From: JAJFUE01 sp039683515
Lineage (GTDB): Bacteria > Sumerlaeota > Sumerlaeia > MVZB01
Assembly (NCBI GenBank): GCA_039683515.1
Contig: JBDKRG010000058.1
Location: 1-64,000 of the forward strand
DNA: 64,000 nt
Reading direction: 5' to 3'
Shown: positions 33,350 through 41,615 of the stretch, one piece after another
How positions within the stretch are numbered: position 1 is the first letter of the stretch
Layout: each line of letters opens with the position of its first letter
Notes under the pieces: generated by a model
What the model was told of the DNA's origin: nothing
The model's input: the letters and a program-made list of their open reading frames with translations, nothing else
Databases searched by the model: none
Program-made: the position numbers and the translations under genes

Positions 33350-35896
33350 CCGCACCACCTCGATCGAGACGGCCGGCAGGATGCCCGCCGAAACCTTTCG
33401 CTTCTGCGCCGGCTGGGCGGCGGGGGCGGGCGTGGCCGCCGCCTTGGCGTTTGCCGCCGGCCTCGCGCCTGGTCTTTGCGCCGGCTGCCTGGGCGCGACT
33501 TCCGTGAACACCTCGAAGATCAGGTTGTCGGCGAGCCCGATCTTTGCGCCGTCGGCCTTGACCGTCGCCAGCAGCTCGCCCTCGCGCACCCTGTTCAGGT
33601 CGGTCAGCCTGATGCCGGCGGGGGGCTTGTTGAGCTCCAGCGTCATCCCCTGCTTGACCAGCCACGGCGGCAGCGTGAGCCGGAACTGCGCCGTTCCGCC
33701 CGCGCGGATCCGGACCGGCAGCGCCGTCGCTTCGATCCGTATCGGCGCCCCCTTCCGGCCGCGGACGGTGGCCACCATGTCGCGCGTCGTGACGAGGTGG
33801 TGGTACGCGAACGCCTGTTCCATGTCTTCGGCAGGGGCGACCATGCGCGTGACCGTTTGCCCGCCGATTTTCGCGCTTCCCTCGAGTTCGAGGTAGGCCG
33901 ACTCGGAGCCGGGGGCGTCGGGCGCGGTGATCGTCATGCGCATGCTGTCCTTGCCGCGCGGGATGCGCCCGCCGCCGAGGTAGAACCCCTCGGCCTTGTT
34001 TTTCAGCGCGATGTCGACGTCGCCGTCGAAGCCGTCCTTGCGCAGGACGTAGGCGGTCACGATCGCCGAGCGGCCCGGCGTGATGTTCATGCTCGACGGC
34101 GTCATGCGCAGCTCGAAGTCGGGGCGCGGCGGCGCGAGGCAGAGCCGGTAGCCGAACGCGTCGCCGCCGTGGCCCTGCGCGTCGCTGACCTGCGCGATGT
34201 AATCGCCGTCGGCCGGCAGCCGCGTCATCAGGTAGGAGTCGGCGTAATGCGTCTTGAGCCCCTGGGACTTGTCGGCGTGGTCGTCGTTCCACGCAATGAT
34301 CCGGCCCTGCGCGTCGATGATGCGCAGCAACGAATCGATCGGCGTCTCGAGCCGCCGGCCATAGACTTCGGCCACGACCGCCTCGCCGGCGCGGCCGTGG
34401 AAGCGGTATTCGTCGATGTCGCCCGGCTTGCCGATCCGGCCGTTGACGAGCGACGGGAAGCCGACCGACTGCGCGCTTTCGGGCGAATCGTTCGGCTCGT
34501 TCTCCATGGCCTCGGGGACGGTGTCGACCTCGTAGGCGACCTTGTTGGAGTTGCCGAACTTGTTGCGCATGACGGCCTGGAAGATGCCCGGGATGACGGT
34601 GTTGAGCCGCGCCTTGTTCTCGCGCAGGTTCCAGCCGGCGATGTCGGCGATCGCGTCGGAGCCCTGGCGGCCCCCGAGCGGGAACATCGTCGTGATGAAC
34701 GGCTGCTCGCCGACGCTGATGCGGTAGACGAAATCCTCGCGGCCGCGGTAGATGCTGTCGCGGATTTCGAGCTCGTATTCGCCGTCGGCGGAAATTTTAT
34801 AGAACAGCACGGGGTCGGGGTTGAACTGGTAGTCGTCGGCGTAGGCGACCTCCTCGCCCTTGCTGTCGTAAAGCGCCATGACCGGCTGGAACCAGCCCGG
34901 CACGGCGTCGGCCAGGTACGGCATCAGGTCGCGCGCGTGCGCCTCGATGACGATCTGCTGGTTTCTTTGCGCGAAGAACTTGAAGCGGTCGACGTCGCCG
35001 GGCTTGACCTGGCCGTTGAGCATGAACGGCACGCTGACGGCCGACTCGGGCGGGAGCATCTCGTATTCGCCCGGGTCGTTGGGCTCCTGCTCGGTGACTT
35101 CGGGCCACGTGCCGACCTGGAACGTGAGCGGGTTCGTGAGCCCCGTCGGCGAGGAAAGCCGGATCTGCCGCTCGCCGGGGATGGCGTTGCCGTCGATCGT
35201 GATCTCGACGAGGACCGTCTCGCTGAGCTGGATGTTCGGCTGGCGGCGCGCCTGGATGAGGAACACCTCGGCGACTTCCTGAAGCTGGCGGAGGCTTTTC
35301 TTTTCGAGGTCGCGAAGGAGCGGGTGCTCGGGGAGCGGCTCGACGTCCGCGGCCGGTCCCTTGTATTCGGGCTGTTTTTGCGCCGCCGGGCGGGCGGCGG
35401 CCTGACGCCCCTGTTGGCGCGCGCGGGCTCCGGGGCGGCGCGCCGCCGGCGCCGCGCCCTGTTTATTCGCATTGGCGGCGGGGGTGGCCTTGGCCTGCTG
35501 CGCGGCCTGCATCTGCTGCAGCACGCGCGGCGGGATGAGCCCGGCCTTGCGCCCCATCTCGCGCATCTGCTGCTCGATCTGCGCGCCGTTGGGGATCTCG
35601 GCGAACCGTTTCTGGCGCAGGTTCCAAAGCTTTTCGACGAGCTCGACGCGCTGGTCGCGGTCGAGCGGCCGGGTGGGCGGGTAAATCTTAATGACTTTCG
35701 CCGTGACGCCGGCGTCGGAGACGAGCACCTCGTCGGCGCCACTGATTGCCTGCCCGCCGATGAGCACCTCGAGTTTCGTCCCGACGCGCCCGCCGGCCGG
35801 ATAGATGTAGCCAATGTGCGCCGGCCGCGGCCCCTGGGCATGAGCCGACGCAACCAGCCCGATCAGAAGGAGAACAAAATTGATGACACGTTGCAC
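33347..35896 (-). CDS. Secreted protein with bacterial pre-peptidase C-terminal (PPC) domains
   Basis: The product is about 849 residues with a GTG start at 35896; the frame continues to 36100 but only through palindromic repeats. A signal peptide (INFVLLLIGLVASAHA) is followed by an IPT/TIG-like region (YIYPAGGRVGTKLEVLIGGQ), a long Ala/Gln/Pro/Arg low-complexity linker at about residues 150-210, then at least two PPC beta-sandwich domains (EQEPNDPGEYEMLPPESAVS..GDVDRFKFFA and MENEPNDSPESAQSVGFP..GDIDEYRFHG). PPC domains are usually non-catalytic. In planctomycetes such proteins commonly sit beside DUF1501 and DUF1549/DUF1553 genes, as here. The set is thought to act in the envelope, but its function is not established. 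Confidence 0.85.
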   Translation of the reverse strand: MQRVINFVLLLIGLVASAHAQGPRPAHIGYIYPAGGRVGTKLEVLIGGQAISGADEVLVSDAGVTAKVIKIYPPTRPLDRDQRVELVEKLWNLRQKRFAEIPNGAQIEQQMREMGRKAGLIPPRVLQQMQAAQQAKATPAANANKQGAAPAARRPGARARQQGRQAAARPAAQKQPEYKGPAADVEPLPEHPLLRDLEKKSLRQLQEVAEVFLIQARRQPNIQLSETVLVEITIDGNAIPGERQIRLSSPTGLTNPLTFQVGTWPEVTEQEPNDPGEYEMLPPESAVSVPFMLNGQVKPGDVDRFKFFAQRNQQIVIEAHARDLMPYLADAVPGWFQPVMALYDSKGEEVAYADDYQFNPDPVLFYKISADGEYELEIRDSIYRGREDFVYRISVGEQPFITTMFPLGGRQGSDAIADIAGWNLRENKARLNTVIPGIFQAVMRNKFGNSNKVAYEVDTVPEAMENEPNDSPESAQSVGFPSLVNGRIGKPGDIDEYRFHGRAGEAVVAEVYGRRLETPIDSLLRIIDAQGRIIAWNDDHADKSQGLKTHYADSYLMTRLPADGDYIAQVSDAQGHGGDAFGYRLCLAPPRPDFELRMTPSSMNITPGRSAIVTAYVLRKDGFDGDVDIALKNKAEGFYLGGGRIPRGKDSMRMTITAPDAPGSESAYLELEGSAKIGGQTVTRMVAPAEDMEQAFAYHHLVTTRDMVATVRGRKGAPIRIEATALPVRIRAGGTAQFRLTLPPWLVKQGMTLELNKPPAGIRLTDLNRVREGELLATVKADGAKIGLADNLIFEVFTEVAPRQPAQRPGARPAANAKAAATPAPAAQPAQKRKVSAGILPAVSIEVVR

Positions 35897-35905
35897 CGAG
35901 TCCGA

Positions 35906-36050
35906 TTCGACAAAAGGGGTACAATGCTTTTGTCGAACCGCTAAACCGGTTCGGTTAGATTCGGTTGCTTCCCGTGGGTTGAATCGCGACAGCGGCGATT
36001 CAACCCACGGCTTTGAAGGTCGAACCGCTTTGCGGTTCCGCCCTTGCCGG
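35906..36050. repeat. Palindromic intergenic array (GTCGAACCG and CCGTGGGTTG hairpins)
   Basis: Three units are seen: TTCGACAAAAG-N10-CTTTTGTCGAA (35906-35937) running into GTCGAACCGC-TAAA-CCGGTTCGG, a long hairpin CCGTGGGTTGAATCGC..GCGATTCAACCCACGG (35972-36010), and GGTCGAACCGC-TTT-GCGGTTCCGCC (36019-36042). A larger array of the same hairpins is at 44990-45226. Confidence 0.75.
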
Positions 36051-36148
36051 GGTTGGGTGGTCCCCAAATCGACCGATGTCAATATTTCTTGAACTCTCAT
36101 CGCTCATCTCTCATATCTCATCTCGCATTTCATTCATCATTCATCATT

Positions 36149-37465
36149 TCACATAATCTCTCTCAGCCGCCCCGCGCCCTGTTCGCCGTCGGCGTCCGAC
36201 GGCATGACCTTGACCTCCATGCCGCGCGGGTTGGGCATCGGGCCTTCGGGGTCGATCCCGAGCAGCTCGTAGATGCTGCCGTTGAGGTCCTGGGGACGGA
36301 CGGGGCGCTCGGCGACCTCGGCGCCGGTGGCGTCGGAGGCTCCGATGACGTGGCCGCCCTTGAACCCGCCGCCGGCGACGACCGCGCTGAAGCAGTTGCC
36401 GTAATGGCCGCGCCCGCCGTTCCAGGGGGCTTCCCATTGCACCTTCGGCGTGCGGCCGAACTCGCCGGTCCACCAGACGATCGTGGAGTCGAGCAGGCCG
36501 CGCTGGGAAAGGTCCTCGAGCAGCGCCGCCATCCCCTGGTCCATTTCCGGCAGGCGGCGGCGCATCGTTTCGAAGTGCTGCTTGTGCGTGTCCCAGCCGC
36601 TGTAGTTGATCTGGACGAAGGGGACGCCCTGCTCGACGAGCCGCCGCGCCATCAGGCACGACTGGCCGAACTTGTTCTTGCCGTAGGCCTCGCGGGTTTT
36701 GGGGTCTTCCTGGGCCAGGTCGAACAGCTTGCGCGCGTCGCCGAGGATCATCTCGTAGGCGGCGGTCTCGGCCTGGTCCATTTTCTGGAAGTTGGGGTCG
36801 GCCGGCATGGCGCGGCCGAGCGTGTCGAGGGTGTGCATGAGCTCGCGGCGGGCCTGCTGGCGCTCGTCGGTGACGTTCTGGGCGACGATTCCCTCGACGG
36901 CGAACTTGGCCGCGTTCGGGTCGCCGCCGGTCGCGAACGGCTTGTATTTGGGGCCGAGGAAGCCCGACTCGGAGAAGCGCCCGAGCAGGTCGGTCATGAC
37001 GACGTAGGGGGGCGCGATCCCCTTGTAGCCGTGGTCGTAACCCTTGAACATCGACACGACCGCGCCGGCCGACGGGTAGACGATGCGGTCGGGCACACGG
37101 CCGGTCTGGATGATGTAGGTGGCGGTCTCGTGCGCGTTCGAGCCGTGGGTCATGCTGCGGATGATCGAGTACTTGTCGGCGTGCCTGGCGAGCTTGGGGA
37201 GGAGCTCGCCGATGCGGATCCCGGCGACGTTGGTGCCGATCGGGGCCTTGAGCGGGCCGCAGTAGTCGTAGCCGGCGTCGGGCTTGGGGTCAAACGTGTC
37301 GACGTGCGCCGGCCCGCCCCACATCCAGATCTGGATGACGGATTTCGCCTTCGCCTTGGGTCCGCCCAGCGCGAGCGCGCGCAGCGGGTCGCCGAAGGCG
37401 AGCGTCGCCGCGCCCGTGGCCAGAAGCCTGAGCATTTCACGCCGATTGAATCTATCGTGCATCAT
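36149..37465 (-). CDS. DUF1501 protein (alkaline-phosphatase/sulfatase-fold, Tat-like signal)
   Basis: The product is 438 residues. The N-terminus NRREMLRLLATGAATLAFG looks like a Tat signal. DUF1501 signatures are VIQIWMWGGPAHVDTFDPKP, SMTHGSNAHETATYIIQTGR, FVQINYSGWDTHKQHFETM and VWWTGEFGRTPKVQWE, giving the Asp/His/Glu residues that correspond to metal ligands in the alkaline phosphatase superfamily. The reaction is not known for this family. The 3' region of the next upstream gene (37533) is 67 bp away on the same strand. The DUF1501 and DUF1549/DUF1553 pairing is a hallmark of planctomycete genomes. The start at 37465 has a second ATG immediately after it. Confidence 0.92.
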   Translation of the reverse strand: MMHDRFNRREMLRLLATGAATLAFGDPLRALALGGPKAKAKSVIQIWMWGGPAHVDTFDPKPDAGYDYCGPLKAPIGTNVAGIRIGELLPKLARHADKYSIIRSMTHGSNAHETATYIIQTGRVPDRIVYPSAGAVVSMFKGYDHGYKGIAPPYVVMTDLLGRFSESGFLGPKYKPFATGGDPNAAKFAVEGIVAQNVTDERQQARRELMHTLDTLGRAMPADPNFQKMDQAETAAYEMILGDARKLFDLAQEDPKTREAYGKNKFGQSCLMARRLVEQGVPFVQINYSGWDTHKQHFETMRRRLPEMDQGMAALLEDLSQRGLLDSTIVWWTGEFGRTPKVQWEAPWNGGRGHYGNCFSAVVAGGGFKGGHVIGASDATGAEVAERPVRPQDLNGSIYELLGIDPEGPMPNPRGMEVKVMPSDADGEQGAGRLREIM

Positions 37466-37532
37466 CGCCCCTCATTTCGTGCGTCGTGCTCGTAATCGAA
37501 AATCGAATCCGTCTTTCCGCAATCCGCAATCG

Positions 37533-39101
37533 TCAGTGCCTGTATAAGAATTCCTTCGAGTTGATCAGCGCCCATGCCACGTCGGCCAGCGCCAGGCGCG
37601 GGATGTTCTTCGGGCGCTGCGTGTAGCGGCCCACCGCCATCCGCTCCTGCTGGGTCGGGTAGCGCGACAGGATCATCAGATAGATCCCGTCGAGGACCGC
37701 GCCGCGATCGCCGCTTTCGCGCCCGGCCATCATGATCTTCCTGAGCCGCGGGCTCGTCTCGATTTTGCGCTGGACGCTGCTGGAGTTGATCAGGTGCAGC
37801 CGCTGCGCGTCGGAGAGGTTGTTGTTGCGCTCCGACTCCAGCCCGGTGTCGCGCGCCGACCGGCCGAACATGTCGAGGAACGAGCTGCTGATGCTGGCGT
37901 CGGCGAGCTGCACGGCGCGCATCGTGTCCGGGATATACGTGAACGGTTCGGGGATCGGGCTTTCGTAGCCTTCGCCGTTGTCGCCGGCGATCGAGTTGAG
38001 CGCGTCGATCAGGACCTCGGCCTCGAGCCGCCGCGTCGGGTAAAACGCGAACAGCGCCTCGGCCTCCGGCTTGCCGCTGCGCGGGATCGAGGACTGCTGA
38101 TAGGTGCTCGAATTCAGGATCAGCCGATAGACGTGCCGCAGGTCGTAGTTCGAATCGACGAGCTGCTTCGACAAATAATCGAGCAGCTCGGGGTAGACGG
38201 CGAGGTTGTCCGGGCGGATGTCGTCGGGCTCGTGGACGATCCCGCGGCCCATCAACCACGCCCAGACCCGGTTGACGATCGCGCGCGCGAACCACGGGTT
38301 GTCCTTCTGGATCAGCCAGTCGGCGAAGACGAGCCGCGGGTCCTGCCCGACCGGGATCGAGATCGCGCGGCCGCCCGGGAACGTCGTCTGAAGCGTCTGC
38401 GTCGAGGCCGGGTTGAGGAAGACGATCTCTTCCTTCCACTCCTGCGTCGATTTGTAGCCGACGCGCGAAAAGAACGCCTCCATCGCCTTGCGCTGGTCGG
38501 CCGGCCAGCGGTCCAGGCGCGTTCCCATGAAGGTGACCGCGACGGCCGCGGCGATCGGCTGCGCCTGCCGCCCCTGGATCGCTCGGTAGAAATTGACCGG
38601 CGGCACGCGGAAGTTGCTGCCGCTCGACGTCAGCAGCGCGCGCGCGAACTGGTCGTAGGGCATGTTGCGGGCGACCGCGTCGCGGATCCAGCGGTGATAC
38701 GCCTGCACGGCGTTGGGCCACAGGTTGATCGGGTACTCCGACTTGACCCGCAGGACGTCGCACCACTTCATCGCCCAGTAGTCGGCGAACTCGGGCCGCG
38801 TCATCAAATGGTCGATCAGGATTGCGCGCTTGTTGGGCGCGCGGTCGTTCAGGAAAGCCAGCGTTTCTTCGGGGGTGGGGATCGTGCCGGTTACGTCCAG
38901 GAAGACGCGCCGGACGAAGACCGAGTCCGAACAGCCCAGAGCCGGCTCGATCCCGCGCCTGGCGAGGCCGTCGCGGACGATCTGGTCGAGCGGCGTCGCC
39001 GGCCCGGCCTGCCCGGTCTCGAACGGAGTCACCTGCGCGAAACCCGAACCAACCGCGAAGAAAAGACAAATCAACCCCAGTGCCAGACGTTGCAAAAGCA
39101 T
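37533..39101 (-). CDS. DUF1549/DUF1553 (PSCyt2/PSD1) secreted protein
   Basis: The product is 522 residues from the ATG at 39101, after GGAGG; the reading to 39125 is possible. A signal peptide (LALGLICLFFAVGSGFA) is followed by DUF1549 (DSVFVRRVFLDVTGTIPTPEE, NKRAILIDHLMTRPEFADYW, NMPYDQFARALLTSSGSN) and DUF1553 (DNPWFARAIVNRVWAWLMGRG, HEPDDIRPDNL, YDLRHVYRLILNSSTYQQSS). No CxxCH heme motif is present, so the attached cytochrome domain common in this family is absent. It is transcribed first, then DUF1501 and probably the PPC protein. Molecular function is unknown. Upstream of its start lies the AT-rich island. Confidence 0.92.
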   Translation of the reverse strand: MLLQRLALGLICLFFAVGSGFAQVTPFETGQAGPATPLDQIVRDGLARRGIEPALGCSDSVFVRRVFLDVTGTIPTPEETLAFLNDRAPNKRAILIDHLMTRPEFADYWAMKWCDVLRVKSEYPINLWPNAVQAYHRWIRDAVARNMPYDQFARALLTSSGSNFRVPPVNFYRAIQGRQAQPIAAAVAVTFMGTRLDRWPADQRKAMEAFFSRVGYKSTQEWKEEIVFLNPASTQTLQTTFPGGRAISIPVGQDPRLVFADWLIQKDNPWFARAIVNRVWAWLMGRGIVHEPDDIRPDNLAVYPELLDYLSKQLVDSNYDLRHVYRLILNSSTYQQSSIPRSGKPEAEALFAFYPTRRLEAEVLIDALNSIAGDNGEGYESPIPEPFTYIPDTMRAVQLADASISSSFLDMFGRSARDTGLESERNNNLSDAQRLHLINSSSVQRKIETSPRLRKIMMAGRESGDRGAVLDGIYLMILSRYPTQQERMAVGRYTQRPKNIPRLALADVAWALINSKEFLYRH

Positions 39102-39448
39102 TGCAGAAAGCCTCCCTGGCCCCAAAGCGTGGCTCAGATATTAAGCCGGATGCAAAGAACATACCAGCCCATTCTATCATCTTCTAAGCCCCGGCTGGGT
39201 TTGAGAATATAGGTAGTTTAATTAGTGAATGTTACTAATCATACGTAATAGATGGGTTCCCAAACTAACCTAAGCGCACACGACATGTACCATATCGTTC
39301 ACTCGCCCGCCTCTCTTATCGTCAACCGATCAACGATCCAACCATGTATGAATCCGCTTGTGAATCTGGCACAGATTTGAAAAATTGCTTGTGGTTGGAA
39401 ATGGGCGGGTTAAAGAACTCGTGACAAAGCCTTGGAATGGTTCCAGAT
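39102..39448. other. Junction region at the left edge of the AT-rich island
   Basis: About 350 bp without a gene. The first ~80 bp keep the host composition. From about 39200 the DNA turns AT-rich (for example GTTTAATTAGTGAATG, CATACGTAATAGATGG). No direct repeat, tRNA or integrase was recognised at the edge. Confidence 0.6.
39221..39239. promoter_or_regulatory. Inverted repeat upstream of the methyltransferase gene
   Basis: ATTAGT-GAATGTT-ACTAAT is a perfect 6-bp dyad about 210 bp before the methyltransferase start. It might be an operator, but no controller gene is seen in the island. Confidence 0.3.
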
Positions 39449-40483
39449 ATGAAAACGATCAAATTTGTCGACCTTTTTTGTGGGATAGGCGGCTTTCGCT
39501 ATGCAGTAGAAGGCGTTGCGAAAAAAATTGGAATAAAGGTCAAATGTCTCTTATCGAGTGATATCGATTTAGACTGCCAAAAGGAATATGAAGCAAATTT
39601 TGGAGAAAAACCAACAGGTGACATTCATGCGATCGCTGATGAGTCTATTCCTGAACACGATGTGTTATTAGCGGGATTTCCGTGTCAGCCATTCAGTATA
39701 ATTGGGAAACGAAAAGGGTTTGAAGATGCCCGAGGAACGTTGTTTTTTGAAGTTGCAAGGATTGTTCAAGCAAAGAGGCCACAGGCTGTGGTATTGGAAA
39801 ATGTGAAACTTCTGGCGGGCCATAACGGAGGGAAAACGCTCTCGCGAATTTTGGAGGTTTTGACTGATCTAGGATACAAAACCGATTATAAGATTTTGAA
39901 CGCGCTTGATTTTGGATTGCCACAAAAACGCGAGCGAATTTTCATCGTGGCATTCAAGTCGGCGTGTGACTTTGAGTGGCCAAAGGGTGGCTTGGTTATG
40001 AAGCCGCTTGGCAAGATACTTGAAAAAAACGTTCCGTCACATTATTTTGCGTCAGAATATATTAAAGGAAAGCGTTTTTCACATCATCAGCCGACCACCG
40101 AACCAACGATTTGGCACGAAAATAAGGCCGGACACATCAGCGTATATCCCTATTCTTGCGCTCTTAGAGCAGGCGCGTCGTACAACTATTTGCTTGTTAA
40201 TGGCGAAAGGCGCCTGACTCCTAGAGAGATGCTTCGACTTCAAGGTTTTCCCGATACATTTAAAATTGTTTGCAATTATGGCCAAATCCGAAAGCAAGCG
40301 GGTAATAGCCTTCCCGTGCCGGTTGCAGGCGCCGTTTTGGAAAATGTATTTGCGGCATGTGGGTGGGTGAATGGTAATTCGTATTGTTCCATCAATCAAT
40401 CTTTCGATGGGCAGACAGTCTTATTCGAGAAAGAAGTTTCTTATGCCAAACGAGCCAAGATTAAGAACGGTAGAAAAGTATAG
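39449..40483 (+). CDS. DNA (cytosine-5) methyltransferase of a type II restriction-modification system
   Basis: The product is 344 residues from the ATG at 39449; ATG 39437 is in frame. C5-methylase motifs appear in order: I FVDLFCGIGGFRYA, IV AGFPCQPFS with catalytic Cys79, VI VVLENVKLL, VIII LPQKRERIFIVAF, then the target recognition region, IX RRLTPREMLRLQGFP and X RKQAGNSLPVPVAGAV. It transfers a methyl group from SAM to cytosine C5. The recognition sequence cannot be read from the protein by eye. Its 3' end overlaps the next gene by 41 bp. A Vsr gene two genes downstream fits, since Vsr repairs T:G mismatches arising from deaminated 5-methylcytosine. Confidence 0.95.
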   Translation: MKTIKFVDLFCGIGGFRYAVEGVAKKIGIKVKCLLSSDIDLDCQKEYEANFGEKPTGDIHAIADESIPEHDVLLAGFPCQPFSIIGKRKGFEDARGTLFFEVARIVQAKRPQAVVLENVKLLAGHNGGKTLSRILEVLTDLGYKTDYKILNALDFGLPQKRERIFIVAFKSACDFEWPKGGLVMKPLGKILEKNVPSHYFASEYIKGKRFSHHQPTTEPTIWHENKAGHISVYPYSCALRAGASYNYLLVNGERRLTPREMLRLQGFPDTFKIVCNYGQIRKQAGNSLPVPVAGAVLENVFAACGWVNGNSYCSINQSFDGQTVLFEKEVSYAKRAKIKNGRKV

Positions 40484-41180
40484 ACCGCCCTATCCCCTCA
40501 ACAATTTTCCTGCGGGGTTTGCCTTAAACCTGGGTAAAGAAATCATTTACCTATTGGCATCGAGAGGAACCCCAAGACTTGAAGGTATAGACTGGGAAGA
40601 GATTTTCGCTAGACTTATTGGCGCAGCCCATACGCCATCGAACGTGGGACTTGATGACATCGTGCTCCAGCAATGCGCATGGGGCGCAAAAACCGTCAAA
40701 AATAAAAATCCTTTTAAAGTGACCAAAGTTAGACTTATTTCTGGTCGAAACTCGGTGGCATTTTCCTATGGTTTGGACAAGGTGAAAAATGTAGACCCAG
40801 ACGAGATGGGCGGAAAAGTTCTTTCCATATACAACGAAAGAGTAGCAGCTATCAGAAAGAAATTTCGGCATTTGAGAACGGTTGTTTTGGTTAAGTCGGA
40901 TGATCTCTTGAATCTCTCGGTCTTTGAATATGATACTATAATGTATAATGAGAAAGATTATCGATGGCAATGGAACGAAAAAGAAAATCTTGAGGGATAT
41001 GATCACGATGGTGATGTGCATGTCTTTACATGGCAGCCGCATGGTTCACAGTTCACCATTATTGAGAAGGTTCCGGATCAACGATTATCAATTCGAATTA
41101 GAAAGCCTCCGGTGTTGGATAGAAACGATGTTTTAAATACCCTGAAATTTGATGAAAGTTGGGTCGAGGTTATTTCATAG
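40443..41180 (+). CDS. Putative type II restriction endonuclease
   Basis: The product is about 245 residues from the ATG at 40443, inside the methyltransferase gene's last codons. The position between a C5 methylase and Vsr indicates the cognate nuclease. A possible PD-(D/E)xK core is GLDDIVLQQCAWGAKTVKNK, with acidic residues before a strand ending in the Ala-x-Lys/Gln-type pair, followed by KVRLISGRNSVAF. I cannot assign it to a named enzyme family. Downstream parts are rich in charged residues (RWQWNEKENLEGYDHDGD). It stops 2 bp before the Vsr start. Codon usage is that of the island. Confidence 0.65.
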   Translation: MPNEPRLRTVEKYRPPYPLNNFPAGFALNLGKEIIYLLASRGTPRLEGIDWEEIFARLIGAAHTPSNVGLDDIVLQQCAWGAKTVKNKNPFKVTKVRLISGRNSVAFSYGLDKVKNVDPDEMGGKVLSIYNERVAAIRKKFRHLRTVVLVKSDDLLNLSVFEYDTIMYNEKDYRWQWNEKENLEGYDHDGDVHVFTWQPHGSQFTIIEKVPDQRLSIRIRKPPVLDRNDVLNTLKFDESWVEVIS

Positions 41181-41182
41181 GA

Positions 41183-41602
41183 ATGGATACGGTTTCACGC
41201 GCTAAGCGCTCTAGTATCATGGCTTCGGTCAAGGGGCGTGGTAATAAATCAACAGAGGCAGCAATCGTGTTGATTTTCAGGAAAATGCATGTCGTCGGTT
41301 GGAGAAGGCATTATCCAATAGTGGGCAAACCGGATTTTGTGTTTCGTAAGGAACGAATCGCCTTATTCGTGGATGGTTGTTTCTGGCATGGGTGCCCGGA
41401 TCACTGTCGTATTCCACAATCGAATCGTGATTATTGGCTTAATAAAATAGTCGTAAACAAAAAGCGAGACACAAAGATCAGGCGTAAATTACGATCAAAT
41501 GGTTGGAGCGTTATTCGTGTCTGGGAACATGAAATCAAAACAAAAGCCGTTTTGAAAAAGATTCAGAAGATCAAGAAAATGATCATGGTTAACCATAATT
41601 AG
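41183..41602 (+). CDS. vsr: Very short patch repair endonuclease
   Basis: The product is 139 residues from the ATG at 41183, with AGGA immediately upstream; the earlier in-frame start at 41159 lies inside the preceding gene. Hallmarks are the N-terminal DTVSRAKRSSIMASVKGRG, the catalytic region VGKPDFVFRKERIALFVDGC with Asp, and the zinc-binding FWHGCPDHC followed by WLNKIVVNKKRDTKIRRKLR and VIRVWEHEI. Vsr nicks 5' to T in T:G mismatches produced at methylated cytosines, protecting against mutation at the methylase target sites. It is the last gene of the island, and a TTAACC palindrome near 41590 ends it. Confidence 0.95.
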   Translation: MDTVSRAKRSSIMASVKGRGNKSTEAAIVLIFRKMHVVGWRRHYPIVGKPDFVFRKERIALFVDGCFWHGCPDHCRIPQSNRDYWLNKIVVNKKRDTKIRRKLRSNGWSVIRVWEHEIKTKAVLKKIQKIKKMIMVNHN

Positions 41603-41615
41603 CTTTTGAAGGAAT

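Larger units (their letters stand above)
39200..41605. other. AT-rich genomic island carrying a restriction-modification/Vsr module
   Basis: Base composition drops sharply between about 39200 and 41605 and returns at the ABC transporter gene. The island holds three genes on the plus strand (C5 methyltransferase, putative restriction endonuclease, Vsr), which overlap or abut each other. Codon choice (many AAA, ATT, TTT, AAT) differs from all neighbours, indicating recent acquisition. No transposase or integrase is present. Confidence 0.85.

Noticed and set aside
35897..36100. N-terminal extension of the PPC protein to 36100
   Set aside because: The extra codons run through palindromic repeats, and a signal peptide begins right after the GTG at 35896.
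39200..39448. A controller (C-protein) gene for the restriction-modification module
   Set aside because: No open frame with a helix-turn-helix lies in the region. Only one short dyad was seen.
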